Assembly: GCA_018221165.1 (NCBI GenBank)
Contig: JAAOYD010000031.1
Location: forward strand, 1-32,093
Direction: 5' to 3'
Origin: Candidatus Woesearchaeota archaeon
GTDB taxonomy: Archaea > Nanobdellota > Nanobdellia > Woesearchaeales > UBA525
Length of the DNA stretch: 32,093 nucleotides
Under the pieces are notes generated by a model. The model did no database searches. It was not told where the DNA came from and was given only the letters and a program-made list of their open reading frames with translations. Positions within the stretch are counted from its first letter, which is position 1, and the number at the start of each line of letters is the position of its first letter. The position numbers and the translations under genes were made by a program. Of the stretch, positions 7,501-15,065 are shown in pieces.

Positions 7501-9468
7501 GGTTGGAGTGGCGCATTTGGTTGCCTTGTTTATACACCCCAGAACCCAGCAATTTCACCAGGTGGTGAAGCGATTACGAACTGGCTCAGAGTAGGCCCTG
7601 ATGTGGATAACATCTGGAGCTGCAGCGGAACACTTAATGTTGAAACTCTCAGTAGTTTTGCTGGAGATGAGGAGTTCCCAGTCACTATTTGTAGCGAACC
7701 AAAAGAACATGGTGACAACGACACGCTCTGCGACAACGTTATCCTCGGCTATGATACTGAGGCTCCGACAATCATCGAAGACAGCTTGAACCCTGGTGTG
7801 CTCGATGCGATTCGTGGAGTGTGGCAGTTCAGTGCTGACGTGACAGACAATGGGGAAATAGAGCTCGTGGAGTTCTTCCTCATCAACAAGACCAACGCGA
7901 GCAAAATCTGCTACCTCGGCAGTGCGAACAACACTGTCAATGACACGTGGAACCTTGAGTACAACACAACTGGCAACTGCACACCTGATGGTGCGTACGA
8001 CTTCAGTGTTTATGCGATTGACTATGCAGGTAACGAGGCAATGCTCACCATCGATCCAATCATCGATAACACACCTCCTGAGGTTGTGAGTGTCATGATG
8101 ACTGGTGAAGTCGGTGCCGGTTTCCTCATTGAGGCCCTTATCACGGACAACCTCGCTGGTGTGGAGAGTGCCTATGCGGAACTCCAGGCCTTCAGCTGCG
8201 AGATTCCCGATGAGAGCTGCAACCTTGAATGGTGCGCCGAACAGTATGAGGAACAGGAAGTCTGCGAGAACAGCACTGAGCTTAACGAGTCCTGTTTTGA
8301 TGACTGCATGGAAGGCGGTGACACACAGACCTGCACTGAGGAATGCACCATCGTTGTCGAGAACTGTGAGATACAAATGGTTGAGATCGAACCTGATTGC
8401 AGCAGCGAGCACACCGCAGAATGCTACGAGCTTGAAGGCTACACCGTTGAGGACTGCATCGCTGATGCCGAAGTTGATTGTGAGTCATGGGATGAAGGCG
8501 AGTCTGAATGGGATAGTTACGCAGACTGTGTCGAAAGTCAGACTTGGGATTGCTACTATGGCTACTGCGACTACGATGGTGGTCAAGTCGATCAGCACAC
8601 AGTGAGCTGCGAAGCGAACTGCTACGCTGACGAATGCGAATATGTCGGCGAGAACGCTGAGGGAGAGCCAATCATGGTCGAGCTCAGTCTCGTCGAAGGC
8701 AACGCACTAAGAGGTACATGGACTGGTACAGTTGAAGGCCTTGACGCGGGTGTCGAGTACTTCGTTATCGTCCACGCGACCGACGCGGCTGGCAACGAGA
8801 ACGAGGAAGGCAACACGGCTGCGACGGCTGTTGAAGTCTATAGCGATATCGGCTATCTCGTCGGTGTCACGACGAGTGTCCCCGACGTCGAGCAGAACGC
8901 CCAGTTCAGCATCGGCGGCGCAGTTGTCGGCAGCGACGGGAGCACGCCGACCGCGCCAGATTTCGTGACGGTCGACCCATGGGGGTATGAACCGACCCTG
9001 TTTGGCACTGGACTCTACTCGACCAGTGCGAAGCTCAGCAATACCGGCGAGCAGTTAATTACTGTGACCTACACGCCTGACTCTGCATGCCCTGCCCGGA
9101 GCTACTCTGGTACAACGACTATCAACGTCTATCCTGGAACCGAGGTCTTCGGTGGCGGCGGTGGCGGTGGCGGCGGCAGTGGCTGGGGTGACACGAGCAG
9201 TCCAAACACTGAAGAGCGTGCCGAGAAGGTGACCAAGACTGAAAAGACACCTGTCTCCAGTGGAGATAGCGGTAGTGGCGGTGGACAGCAAGCTGACGAA
9301 TCCAGTGGCGGACACGAGGAAGTGAGCGGTGGTGATGAACCGGCAGGAGACAGCCTTCTCACCGGTCAGGTGACTGGCGGCGGCATCCTCGCAAGCATGG
9401 CTTGGCTGTGGATACTGCTTGCCATAGTCGGAATCCTGCTTGGTCTGTGGTACCTCGCCAAGCGATAG
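4504..9468 (+). CDS. Giant membrane-anchored modular surface protein (LamG, beta/coiled-coil repeats, Cys-rich insert)
   Basis: 1654 residues from ATG 4504, preceded by a strong G-rich ribosome-binding site; earlier in-frame codons lack one. Order of parts: signal peptide (1-23, ending ALGA); LamG/concanavalin-like lectin fold (about 24-240); four related beta modules (about 253-352, 413-515, 575-680, 736-840) separated by three helical coiled-coil linkers rich in Leu, Asn and Gln; two further beta domains (to about 1085); two Ig-like domains (about 1086-1450), the second interrupted by an acidic Cys-rich insertion (about 1230-1380); a last beta domain; a Gly/Ser-rich stalk (about 1550-1625) with a run of nine Gly; then LTGQVTGGG and a C-terminal membrane helix ending AKR. 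Many N-x-S/T sequons suggest glycosylation. Likely an S-layer or adhesin-type protein anchored in the membrane with a lectin head; ligand unknown. Confidence 0.88.
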   Translation: MKKTILVLIMIVLSIVMANNALGAPAAHWGFDETTGLIAHDSVGNHDGLLDNGNGDLTWTTDSWLGDGAIAMDNPGVNGNGDKIVINDTGAPFNDPNDFTVSTWFKPGVVSDRIIFAKTGNWTDIYTKGYELRMDGWGRKLMWYAGGSGGVFSSGVFLYGLEQNKWYNVITMRKGNEAKLYVNGMLIGTRTALSPITYAGTNSLMIGGVGNGPGWSFDGIIDDVTFYSYALSQGEMDTIYSPHVFMPSEPFSAEFLYSPELDTLHVQGYANLPAQSAEVRFKNNTGGYSGTSTCVLIDQNANPNYVATFTDVSTTWTRDTYNLEVAFFSDDSCVSATTDTAYGGEFDALRVIWIEEQLAQLNQTIQDLNITLQENLTAIWDEINVMNADIDWIEGEISDLWDAIAGLEDQVDVAWNYHAGVDNLFIEGYAPTDAVSAKLIWTDSSGSHLEWPPRCVNVDQTKNPEFGPYIKYKPQAEGWDADTWFLQVYFYDASGCAGSEVKPRAYGHEFDYLAIMEIYDNLNALTAALNATNASLQAQIDELYNITDEQAQDLTAIWDEIDGLWDAIIGLEDEVDVSWAYNAKNDNLFIEGYAPTDAVAAKLIWTDSSGSWLESPRCINGIDQTASPEFGPFIKYKPQTEGWAADTWFLLVRFYDTSGCTGNEVWPRAYGHEFDYLAIMDLYNELNELNATLYGMNATLQAQIDDLYVQIGIMGADIDAIQLEIAILWDVINAINHGTINLNHFDENSPWLPNHLRVWGEAPEGADEATVLIRFLDKSVYTSMTVPVETNKDNENTYDARFDLSEWPIEKYDVLVKFYDDDWMAGYDVGALFDDLLLLWLEENAYGFEYMHTTTHYTYNPKQSFVRKISWAFTPEESGEYWFELHQFNSDNNESITKEFAGGTCWGINAKDTKNFVARNVRYPAEEGMYTVQLRAHRCDSPGTVRSNRFRLNIVDLAKPLPENEAHFSELGIQQSPESGTWWTNEALLDMEALMRSSNGWSGAFGCLVYTPQNPAISPGGEAITNWLRVGPDVDNIWSCSGTLNVETLSSFAGDEEFPVTICSEPKEHGDNDTLCDNVILGYDTEAPTIIEDSLNPGVLDAIRGVWQFSADVTDNGEIELVEFFLINKTNASKICYLGSANNTVNDTWNLEYNTTGNCTPDGAYDFSVYAIDYAGNEAMLTIDPIIDNTPPEVVSVMMTGEVGAGFLIEALITDNLAGVESAYAELQAFSCEIPDESCNLEWCAEQYEEQEVCENSTELNESCFDDCMEGGDTQTCTEECTIVVENCEIQMVEIEPDCSSEHTAECYELEGYTVEDCIADAEVDCESWDEGESEWDSYADCVESQTWDCYYGYCDYDGGQVDQHTVSCEANCYADECEYVGENAEGEPIMVELSLVEGNALRGTWTGTVEGLDAGVEYFVIVHATDAAGNENEEGNTAATAVEVYSDIGYLVGVTTSVPDVEQNAQFSIGGAVVGSDGSTPTAPDFVTVDPWGYEPTLFGTGLYSTSAKLSNTGEQLITVTYTPDSACPARSYSGTTTINVYPGTEVFGGGGGGGGGSGWGDTSSPNTEERAEKVTKTEKTPVSSGDSGSGGGQQADESSGGHEEVSGGDEPAGDSLLTGQVTGGGILASMAWLWILLAIVGILLGLWYLAKR
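5698..6546 (+). repeat. Direct duplication of a beta/coiled-coil module
   Basis: The DNA at about 5698-6060 is repeated at about 6187-6546 with high similarity. A 30-base exact match lies at 5815-5844 and 6307-6336. The encoded modules share GYAPTDAV, KLIWTDSSGS and FGP(Y/F)IKYKPQ. The first and last modules (before 5560 and after 6711) are more diverged, so the middle pair is the most recent copy event. Confidence 0.75.
8190..8640 (+). other. Acidic Cys-rich insertion inside an Ig-like domain
   Basis: About 19 Cys within roughly 150 residues, mostly next to Asp or Glu, with little hydrophobic core sequence. It splits an Ig-like domain whose second half resumes at about 8660 (ELSLVEGNALRGTWTG). 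It probably folds through disulfides or binds metal. Confidence 0.6.
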
Positions 9469-9489
9469 TAAAACCTTTTCTCAAAATTC

Positions 9490-9498
9490 TTTTTTTTT
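9490..9498 (+). terminator. Poly-T terminator of the giant surface protein gene
   Basis: Nine consecutive T within a T-rich stretch 22 bases after the stop, the usual archaeal intrinsic signal. It sits in the 67-base gap between convergent genes. Confidence 0.6.
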
Positions 9499-9535
9499 AT
9501 CGCTGTAGAGAATATGCTGCAAAAAGAACGATAGT

Positions 9536-9937
9536 TCAGAGCCCGAGCTGCTTGTCCAGCTCGCCGGCGACGTCCTTGAGCGCTTCTAAGGTCTCGTCCA
9601 GGTCCTGCTCGAGCTTCGCGATAAGGGTCTCGAGCGTATCGACACGGAGGACATACTTGCTCTTGTAGCTCTCCACCATGCCTGAGGCCATGAGTCTGTT
9701 CAGATGATGTACGATTGTACCCCTTGTGAGGCCGGTCATCTCTGCCAGCTCATCGCTACTCACTTCTTGCTTCTCCTTCGAGCTCTTAAGCAGCGTGATG
9801 AAGATGCGGAAACAGCTCTTATCCTTATCTCGTGGATTGAAGAGTCCGAGTGAGCCGCCGAACCACTGTAGCTGTTCATTGACGTCGCCCCCTTCTGGGC
9901 GGCGCGCCTGGATGATAGTGAGCTTCCTGAAACGCAT
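9536..9937 (-). CDS. Winged-helix transcriptional regulator (ArsR/TrmB-like)
   Basis: 133 residues from ATG 9937; a TTG 12 bases upstream is also in frame, but the TATA element centred 27 bases before the ATG favours a leaderless start there. The middle carries a winged helix-turn-helix (about 45-95: SSDELAEMTGLTRGTIVHHL as the recognition part, then the wing). The C-terminal 35 residues form an amphipathic helix with heptad Leu spacing that should dimerise. No ligand-binding Cys or His cluster is visible, so it is unlikely to be a metal sensor of the classical ArsR kind. It diverges from the UBA-like/antiporter operon across 100 bases and is a natural candidate to control it and itself. Confidence 0.85.
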   Translation of the reverse strand: MRFRKLTIIQARRPEGGDVNEQLQWFGGSLGLFNPRDKDKSCFRIFITLLKSSKEKQEVSSDELAEMTGLTRGTIVHHLNRLMASGMVESYKSKYVLRVDTLETLIAKLEQDLDETLEALKDVAGELDKQLGL

Positions 9938-9959
9938 ACTGGAGGGCAAGCCAAGAACG

Positions 9960-9968
9960 TATTTAAAG
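9960..9968 (-). promoter_or_regulatory. TATA box of the winged-helix regulator gene
   Basis: Minus-strand CTTTAAATA centred 27 bases before the ATG at 9937; leaderless transcript predicted. Confidence 0.65.
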
Positions 9969-10006
9969 TTGTCGTCGGACGCAGTTCGCTGGATAGGGCC
10001 ATAACC

Positions 10007-10014
10007 TTTAAATA
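10007..10014 (+). promoter_or_regulatory. TATA box of the UBA-like/antiporter operon
   Basis: TTTAAATA centred 27-28 bases before the GTG at 10038. It faces away from the regulator promoter, leaving about 40 bases between the two boxes for an operator. Confidence 0.65.
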
Positions 10015-10037
10015 CTCGCCTTTGCGGTTCTACCCTT

Positions 10038-10661
10038 GTGGACGAAGGGCTGGTACGCTATATCAGGGAACGCCTCGGAGAAGGCTATGCCGAAGAGCAC
10101 GTACAGAAAGCGCTCCTTGAGCATGGTCATGGCCAGCCGGAGATTGACAACGCGTTCACACACATCCACCATGAGAAACCGCCGAAAATACTCCTTTCAG
10201 CACTTCTTGTCATCCTCGTCATCGGTGCAGTGGCGATATTCCTTGCACTCACGCCCGATACGACACCCCTGCCGCCGCAGCCCCCTGTGGAGCAGCAGCC
10301 GGAACACGTTGGCCCACCCTCAAACGATATTATTGAACTCGCAGCCGACTTGAAATCATTCACCAAAGAGAAGACTGCGGACGAGACCTATTATCTCACC
10401 GTCGAAACCGCATCGACCAAAGCGGCGAGCACCGCCGATGCCATCCTCATCTGTAGCATCAATGAAGACATCATCTACAAGAACTATTGCCTCCAGGAGA
10501 TGGCGGAAACGCGACGAAAAGCCGCGTTCTGCAACGTCATCGGTGACACGCAGCAACGTGACGACTGCTACCTCGGCCTCGTCTTCCTTGGAGAAGACCA
10601 ATACTGCAGTAAGCTTGTCTTGGAACAGAACCAACGAGTCTGCGATATACTCGGCGCCTGA
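10038..10661 (+). CDS. UBA-like domain plus single membrane helix protein
   Basis: 207 residues. The GTG start is favoured because it coincides with the predicted transcription start. Residues 1-42 look like a small three-helix UBA/CUE-like domain (VRYIRERLGEGY...HVQKALLEHGHGQPEIDNAF). A membrane helix follows (51-71), then a Pro-rich linker and a C-terminal helical domain with six Cys (CSINED, YCLQEM, FCNVIG, DDCYLG, YCSKL, VCDIL). The topology should place the UBA-like part inside and the Cys-bearing part outside. It lies 26 bases before the antiporter gene and is probably cotranscribed, which suggests an accessory role in ion or stress homeostasis. Function otherwise unknown. Confidence 0.78.
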   Translation: MDEGLVRYIRERLGEGYAEEHVQKALLEHGHGQPEIDNAFTHIHHEKPPKILLSALLVILVIGAVAIFLALTPDTTPLPPQPPVEQQPEHVGPPSNDIIELAADLKSFTKEKTADETYYLTVETASTKAASTADAILICSINEDIIYKNYCLQEMAETRRKAAFCNVIGDTQQRDDCYLGLVFLGEDQYCSKLVLEQNQRVCDILGA

Positions 10662-10687
10662 GCACATAACTGAAAAGAGCGTGAACC

Positions 10688-12388
10688 ATGGAGAACATCC
10701 TCGTTGACATTGGCATCATCATTATCGTCGCCACCATTGGCGGCTATATTGCCAAGATGCTCAAGCAGCCCCTCATCCCTGTCTACATCTTGATGGGTGT
10801 CCTTCTCGGACCCATCCTTGGATTGATTACTGAGCCTGAGAACGTGCTCCTCCTCAGTGAGATCGGTGTCGCCTTCCTGCTGTTCATTGTTGGCCTCGAA
10901 TTGGACTTGCGCAAACTGAAGGATGTGGGCGACGTGGCGACCATTGGTGGCGCGTTGCAGGCCTTCGCTATGTTTGGCATTGGTTTCGTTGTCGCGAGAC
11001 TCCTTGGCTTTGCCACCCTCACCAGCATCTACCTTGGCATTGTTGTGAGCTTCAGCAGCACGATGGTCATCATCAAGATGCTGAGCGACAAGAACGAGCT
11101 CGACACGCTCCACGGCCGCATCGTCATCGGCGTCCTTCTTCTCCAGGACATCCTCGCTATCTTGGCGTTAAGCATGCTCCATTCTGCGGATGGAGGGGGT
11201 ATCAGCACTATCTTGCTCAACCTCCTCATTGGAAGCGTCATCATTGTCCTCAGCTTCCTCGTCGGTAAGTTCCTTTTCCCCCCCATCTTCCGCAGCGCGG
11301 CGAAGTCGCTGGAACTTCTCTTCCTCCTCTCAGTGAGTACATGCTTCTTCTTTGCTCTCCTCTTCACGCTCTTCGGCTTCAGCATCGCTGTGGGAGCGTT
11401 CATTGCTGGTGTCATCCTCGGTAACCTCCCTTACAACATTGAGATTATCAGCAGGGTCAAGCCGCTCAGAGACTTCTTCACCGTGCTCTTCTTCGCCAGC
11501 ATCGGACTCCAATTCACCATCACCGGGCTGTCTTCTTCCCTCTGGGCCATCCTCGCTTTCCTCGGACTCACTCTCTTCGTTTCACCCATCCTCACCATGA
11601 TTGTCGTCGGGCTCTTTGGCTACAAACGACGCGCCAGCTTCCTTACTGGGCTTAACCTCAGTCAAATCAGCGAGTTCGCCCTCATCATCGCTCTTGCGGG
11701 GCTCAGCGCTGGCCACATCTCTTCGGAAGTGTTCAGTCTCATTCTTGCCCTTACGATTATTAGTATCGCAGCGAGTGCCTACTTCATCAAGTATGAAGAC
11801 AAGATTTACGCAATCATCGGTCCGCTCCTCGGTCCGCTTGAGCGCCTCAGCAAGGTGAACCGCGAGCTTGAGAACATGAGCGAAGAGAGCAGGCATGACG
11901 TTGTTCTCATCGGCTATGATCGTACAGGGTACAGTATCTTCCGCTCGTTGCGACGGCTCAAAAAAGACTTTGTCGTCGTGGACTTCGACCCTGATGTTAT
12001 CAGGCATCTCCTGGACCGGAACGTGCCCTGCATCTACGGCGACATCGGCGATCCTGAAGTGATGGAGAAACTCCGGCTGCACCAAGTAAATATGGTCATC
12101 AGCACCGTGCCGAACCATCACCAGACCCTTGCCCTGCTCAACATGCTCAAGAAGGAGCACAGCCACGCCCGGGTCATCGTCACCAGTTACCAGGCGGATG
12201 AAGCCCTGGATCTCTATGATGCTGGCGCTGACTACGTTATCATTCCCCACTTCCTCGGTGGTGAGCACGTTAGCTACATGCTCGAAGACATCTCGACAAA
12301 CTTGGACAAACTCATTACGACGAAGCTTGACCACATCGAAGAACTCAAGACTCGCGAGAACATGCGGCCGAAGAAGCACAAGAAATGA
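10688..12388 (+). CDS. CPA2-family monovalent cation/proton antiporter with RCK domain (KefB/KefC-like)
   Basis: 566 residues. The first 385 or so form 12-13 membrane helices of the CPA2 fold, with the signatures FIVGLELDLRKLK and LLLQDILAILAL; Asp154 in the latter matches the ion-binding Asp of KefC-type carriers. A cytosolic Rossmann/TrkA-N (RCK) domain starts near residue 402 (HDVVLIGYDRTGYS, then VVVDFDPD) and runs to about 535, followed by a short basic tail. The family exchanges K+ or Na+ for H+ across the cytoplasmic membrane, gated by nucleotides bound to the RCK domain. The glycine motif reads G-Y-D-R-T-G, with Asp at the usual middle Gly. ATG 10688 follows the UBA-like gene by 26 bases. 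Confidence 0.93.
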   Translation: MENILVDIGIIIIVATIGGYIAKMLKQPLIPVYILMGVLLGPILGLITEPENVLLLSEIGVAFLLFIVGLELDLRKLKDVGDVATIGGALQAFAMFGIGFVVARLLGFATLTSIYLGIVVSFSSTMVIIKMLSDKNELDTLHGRIVIGVLLLQDILAILALSMLHSADGGGISTILLNLLIGSVIIVLSFLVGKFLFPPIFRSAAKSLELLFLLSVSTCFFFALLFTLFGFSIAVGAFIAGVILGNLPYNIEIISRVKPLRDFFTVLFFASIGLQFTITGLSSSLWAILAFLGLTLFVSPILTMIVVGLFGYKRRASFLTGLNLSQISEFALIIALAGLSAGHISSEVFSLILALTIISIAASAYFIKYEDKIYAIIGPLLGPLERLSKVNRELENMSEESRHDVVLIGYDRTGYSIFRSLRRLKKDFVVVDFDPDVIRHLLDRNVPCIYGDIGDPEVMEKLRLHQVNMVISTVPNHHQTLALLNMLKKEHSHARVIVTSYQADEALDLYDAGADYVIIPHFLGGEHVSYMLEDISTNLDKLITTKLDHIEELKTRENMRPKKHKK

Positions 12389-12392
12389 GGCG

Positions 12393-12400
12393 TATTTATA
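12393..12400 (+). promoter_or_regulatory. TATA box of the CRM protein gene
   Basis: TATTTATA centred about 27 bases before ATG 12424, beginning 5 bases after the antiporter stop. Confidence 0.6.
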
Positions 12401-12423
12401 AACCGCTCCTTCTTCTCAGCTCC

Positions 12424-12696
12424 ATGGCAATTGACCCCTTCACAAAACAGCTTCGTCTCAAGGCGAAAGCTCTCTCTCCGGTGCTCAGCGTCGGCAAGCA
12501 AGGCATCACTGCCGGTGTCGTGAAGCAGCTCGACGAAGAGATTAAGCGACGAGAACTCATCAAAGTACGTCTGCTTCGCACCTTCCTTGATGGCAAGGAC
12601 AAGAAAGCAGTCGTGGCCGAGTTGGCAGGCTTCACCAAGAGTAAAGTGGTGGACCAAGTTGGCAATGTTCTCGTGCTCTACCGGCAAGCGAAATAA
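12424..12696 (+). CDS. CRM-domain RNA-binding protein (YhbY family)
   Basis: 90 residues, a single CRM domain filling the whole protein. The conserved GKQGIT segment (GxxG-type loop that contacts RNA) and the helix-strand pattern LKAKALSPVLSVGKQGIT...ELIKVRLL are clear. Bacterial YhbY associates with large ribosomal subunit precursors; archaeal homologues are presumed to help ribosome assembly. The frame continues upstream to 12385, inside the antiporter stop region, but the TATA box at 12393 means that any start before about 12420 would not be transcribed from it. ATG 12424 is therefore chosen and gives the standard domain length. Confidence 0.92.
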   Translation: MAIDPFTKQLRLKAKALSPVLSVGKQGITAGVVKQLDEEIKRRELIKVRLLRTFLDGKDKKAVVAELAGFTKSKVVDQVGNVLVLYRQAK

Positions 12697-12717
12697 GCCT
12701 GTTTTACCGAGGAAAGC

Positions 12718-12726
12718 TTTTTAAAG
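12718..12726 (+). promoter_or_regulatory. TATA box of the three-gene unit
   Basis: TTTTTAAAG centred 24 bases before ATG 12746. It appears to drive the genes at 12746, 14447 and 15066 as one transcript. Confidence 0.5.
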
Positions 12727-12745
12727 GGATTTCTCTAAGATTGAC

Positions 12746-14425
12746 ATGGAGGGAGACGGTAGTCTCTCAGTGGTCACAATGGCGTATATCAACGCGAGAA
12801 GCAAAATCCAGGAAGGTCTGGAAGCGCAATGGGGAGAGCTTCTTATCAAGCATGGCTTCATCATCAAGGAAGATATGTTCGGCAAAAGTGTCCGTTCCAA
12901 GTACAAGTTTGACCCGGTGACGAAGCACTACTTGCCAAAAGACGGCGGGATGTACAATCCCGACGACGCTATGATGGAATATGCTGAAGATGTCCTCATG
13001 AGCGGACCACACCAACCGAAGATTGCAGACTATGTTCCCACAGGCTATCCATCACCGCTGAAACGATTCCACATACTCTACGAGACCATGAGTCTCAGCA
13101 TTGAAGAAGTCTATTTCTGGCTTATCGATCACATGCGCTACGACCAGGGATTCATGCACGCGCACAAGGTCAAGGATGTCTTCACAGCGACGGAGAACAG
13201 CGCATTCTTCGGGACGAGCCAGCAGCGTTTAGGTATCCAGCAGGACCGAGCGCAACAATACTTGGCGACCATCGGCAAGATGGTGAAAGATCTTTTCCAG
13301 CTCGTCAGGGAACTCAGGATTATCGACGAGAAGCTCCTGCCACGAACAGACTGGAAAGAAAGTAAGAGCGCCGACGCGACACTCAAAGGAGAATACATCG
13401 ACCTGGTCGAGAACAGAGGAGGGCAAACAAGCCCTGGCAGCGTCTACGGGCTCTCGCAACAGCTCGGCTACGCAACCCTGCCTGACCTCTTCTTCAACAC
13501 GCACGTCACCGACCTCGACAAGGTCGACGAGACCGTAGACAAACTTGACTTCAACACCACCCTCAAGAACGTGCTGAAACGCAAACTCTACCAATACGTG
13601 AACTGGAAGCTCAAAACAGACCATGAACTTGAATCACGCAGGACCTTCACGCTCAAATATCTACGGCAGCATTGGGACGTCATCGAGATGTACATGAGCT
13701 GGATTAAACCCTATCTCCGCCATGTCGCTCGGCTCCAGATGAACGATGACAAGCTCGACAGCATCGATCTCATCACTGCATTCGAACAGAGCTATGTCGA
13801 GACAGAAGTCCTCTTTGCCAAGCCTGAAGTCTCTGGCAGGAAGCATTTCGAAGTCATCATCATCTCCATCAATTTCCGAACACGGCCGAACATGAGCTAT
13901 GTCCAAGAAGGCTACCAAAAAGGGCCGAGTCACGTCGGCCAGGCAGATATCTACTGGCGCGCTTATGCTTGGGAACAGCACAGCATCGATAATTATATCC
14001 GCTACAGGAAAGCGGAAGACCTCTACATGCTTGGTGTTGTGGATACAAGTGTCCAGGCAGCGATGGAAGCTCTTGGTGAAGAGCTCGAGAAATACCTCGC
14101 TGAGGCGGGCGAGCCAAAATACAAGGACAAAATCGAGAAGGAAGAAGCGGAGCGCGAGGAGCAACTAAAGAAGCAAAAGATTCCCGGACCGTTCAGTGGT
14201 CTTGCAGAACCATTCAGCGCCCTCGGCTCAGGCTTCAGCGAAATGTTTGGGTTTAGTGGCGCCGGAAGCATGCTCAGCCTTGGGATGAAGAAAGGCAAGG
14301 AGAAAAAGTATGGCTTCCCTCCGACTCTCGCAACTGGCGGCAAGCTCTCCGGGAACCACAAAGCACAACTCGTGCAGTGCATGAAGAACTTCAAGAAAGC
14401 CCACGGAATGTTCCACTGGGGCTAG
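12746..14425 (+). CDS. Conserved-looking 559-aa soluble helical protein, unknown function
   Basis: I do not recognise this protein. It has no signal peptide and no membrane helix. An N-terminal mixed region (1-110) with many Lys, Tyr and Asp is followed by a long, mainly helical part (110-330), then a beta/alpha segment around HFEVIIISINFRTRP (about 371-385). A charged coiled-coil (about 445-475) follows, and then a Gly/Ser/Phe-rich low-complexity stretch (about 480-520) that may be a flexible or self-associating linker. It ends in a short basic C-terminus (KAQLVQCMKNFKKAHGMF). ATG 12746 fits a leaderless start; an alternative ATG is at 12781. It is first in a unit with a coiled-coil protein and a TIM-barrel enzyme, so the three probably act together. 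Confidence 0.78.
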   Translation: MEGDGSLSVVTMAYINARSKIQEGLEAQWGELLIKHGFIIKEDMFGKSVRSKYKFDPVTKHYLPKDGGMYNPDDAMMEYAEDVLMSGPHQPKIADYVPTGYPSPLKRFHILYETMSLSIEEVYFWLIDHMRYDQGFMHAHKVKDVFTATENSAFFGTSQQRLGIQQDRAQQYLATIGKMVKDLFQLVRELRIIDEKLLPRTDWKESKSADATLKGEYIDLVENRGGQTSPGSVYGLSQQLGYATLPDLFFNTHVTDLDKVDETVDKLDFNTTLKNVLKRKLYQYVNWKLKTDHELESRRTFTLKYLRQHWDVIEMYMSWIKPYLRHVARLQMNDDKLDSIDLITAFEQSYVETEVLFAKPEVSGRKHFEVIIISINFRTRPNMSYVQEGYQKGPSHVGQADIYWRAYAWEQHSIDNYIRYRKAEDLYMLGVVDTSVQAAMEALGEELEKYLAEAGEPKYKDKIEKEEAEREEQLKKQKIPGPFSGLAEPFSALGSGFSEMFGFSGAGSMLSLGMKKGKEKKYGFPPTLATGGKLSGNHKAQLVQCMKNFKKAHGMFHWG

Positions 14426-14446
14426 CATTCTCACGAGGAGACGAAT

Positions 14447-15046
14447 ATGGTGGACCTCGAATCAGGCATCGACAAACTCCCTCCCCGGGAACGACTTAAG
14501 GCACTCCGCGAACGAGAATCGGAACGGAAACTCCTAGAACTTGAGATGATTAAGAAACGAAGGGAGCTCGCGGAGTTAGAGGAAGAGACCGAGAAAGAGC
14601 GCGAAGAGGAAGGAGAACTCGAGAAGGAAACTGAAGAGGAGATTACACGCGAGAGCGCGGAAGCAGAACTCGAAGAACGGATAGCCGGTTTCAAACAAGA
14701 AAAAGACTTTGTTCCTGAAGGCGGAGCCGCGCCTGGCTTCGGCGAAACCGCACCAGAGCAAGCCATCCAATACCAAAGCGAAGCACTGCAACAAGCCCAC
14801 AAGAACATTGATTATCTCCTTCACGGCACTCCCTCTACGGAAAAGCGCATGGAAGTCGAGCGCGACCTCTATCAGAGCATGCGCTCAGCAGCGGACAACT
14901 TCAATCCGGAAGAGAGCTACTCTTTCAACAAGCTTCAAGAAGAGATGCATGAGTTGAAGAATAGAGATGGTGTGCAGAACAATTACTTGGCACGCACCAA
15001 TACTCTTTTAAACGAAATGACCGATATTATGGATTACAATCAATAG
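14447..15046 (+). CDS. Charged coiled-coil protein, unknown function
   Basis: 199 residues. Residues 10-85 form a highly charged Glu/Arg/Lys coiled coil. A Gly/Pro-rich hinge (about 90-105) and a helical C-terminal half with many Asn, Gln and Glu follow. No catalytic motif, signal peptide or membrane helix. Start ATG 14447 is set by a GAGGAG ribosome-binding site about 8 bases upstream. It lies 21 bases after the 559-aa protein and 19 bases before the TIM-barrel gene, in the same operon. Most likely a scaffold or adaptor for those two proteins. Confidence 0.75.
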   Translation: MVDLESGIDKLPPRERLKALRERESERKLLELEMIKKRRELAELEEETEKEREEEGELEKETEEEITRESAEAELEERIAGFKQEKDFVPEGGAAPGFGETAPEQAIQYQSEALQQAHKNIDYLLHGTPSTEKRMEVERDLYQSMRSAADNFNPEESYSFNKLQEEMHELKNRDGVQNNYLARTNTLLNEMTDIMDYNQ

Positions 15047-15065
15047 GACGAGGCCCGCCGACGAA

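Noticed and set aside
7555..8412. 285-residue antisense open frame
   Set aside because: Lies wholly within the surface-protein gene; Cys/Val-rich composition is the complement of the sense Cys/Glu codons.
9151..9180. GGTGGC simple repeat as a non-coding element
   Set aside because: It encodes the Gly run of the surface-protein stalk in the correct frame.
11582..12379. 265-residue antisense open frame under the antiporter
   Set aside because: The sense strand encodes a clear CPA2/RCK protein; the antisense product has no coherent motif.
12754..12767. GAGAC-GGTA-GTCTC hairpin near the start of the 559-aa protein
   Set aside because: Five base pairs inside the coding region; too short to claim a regulatory role.
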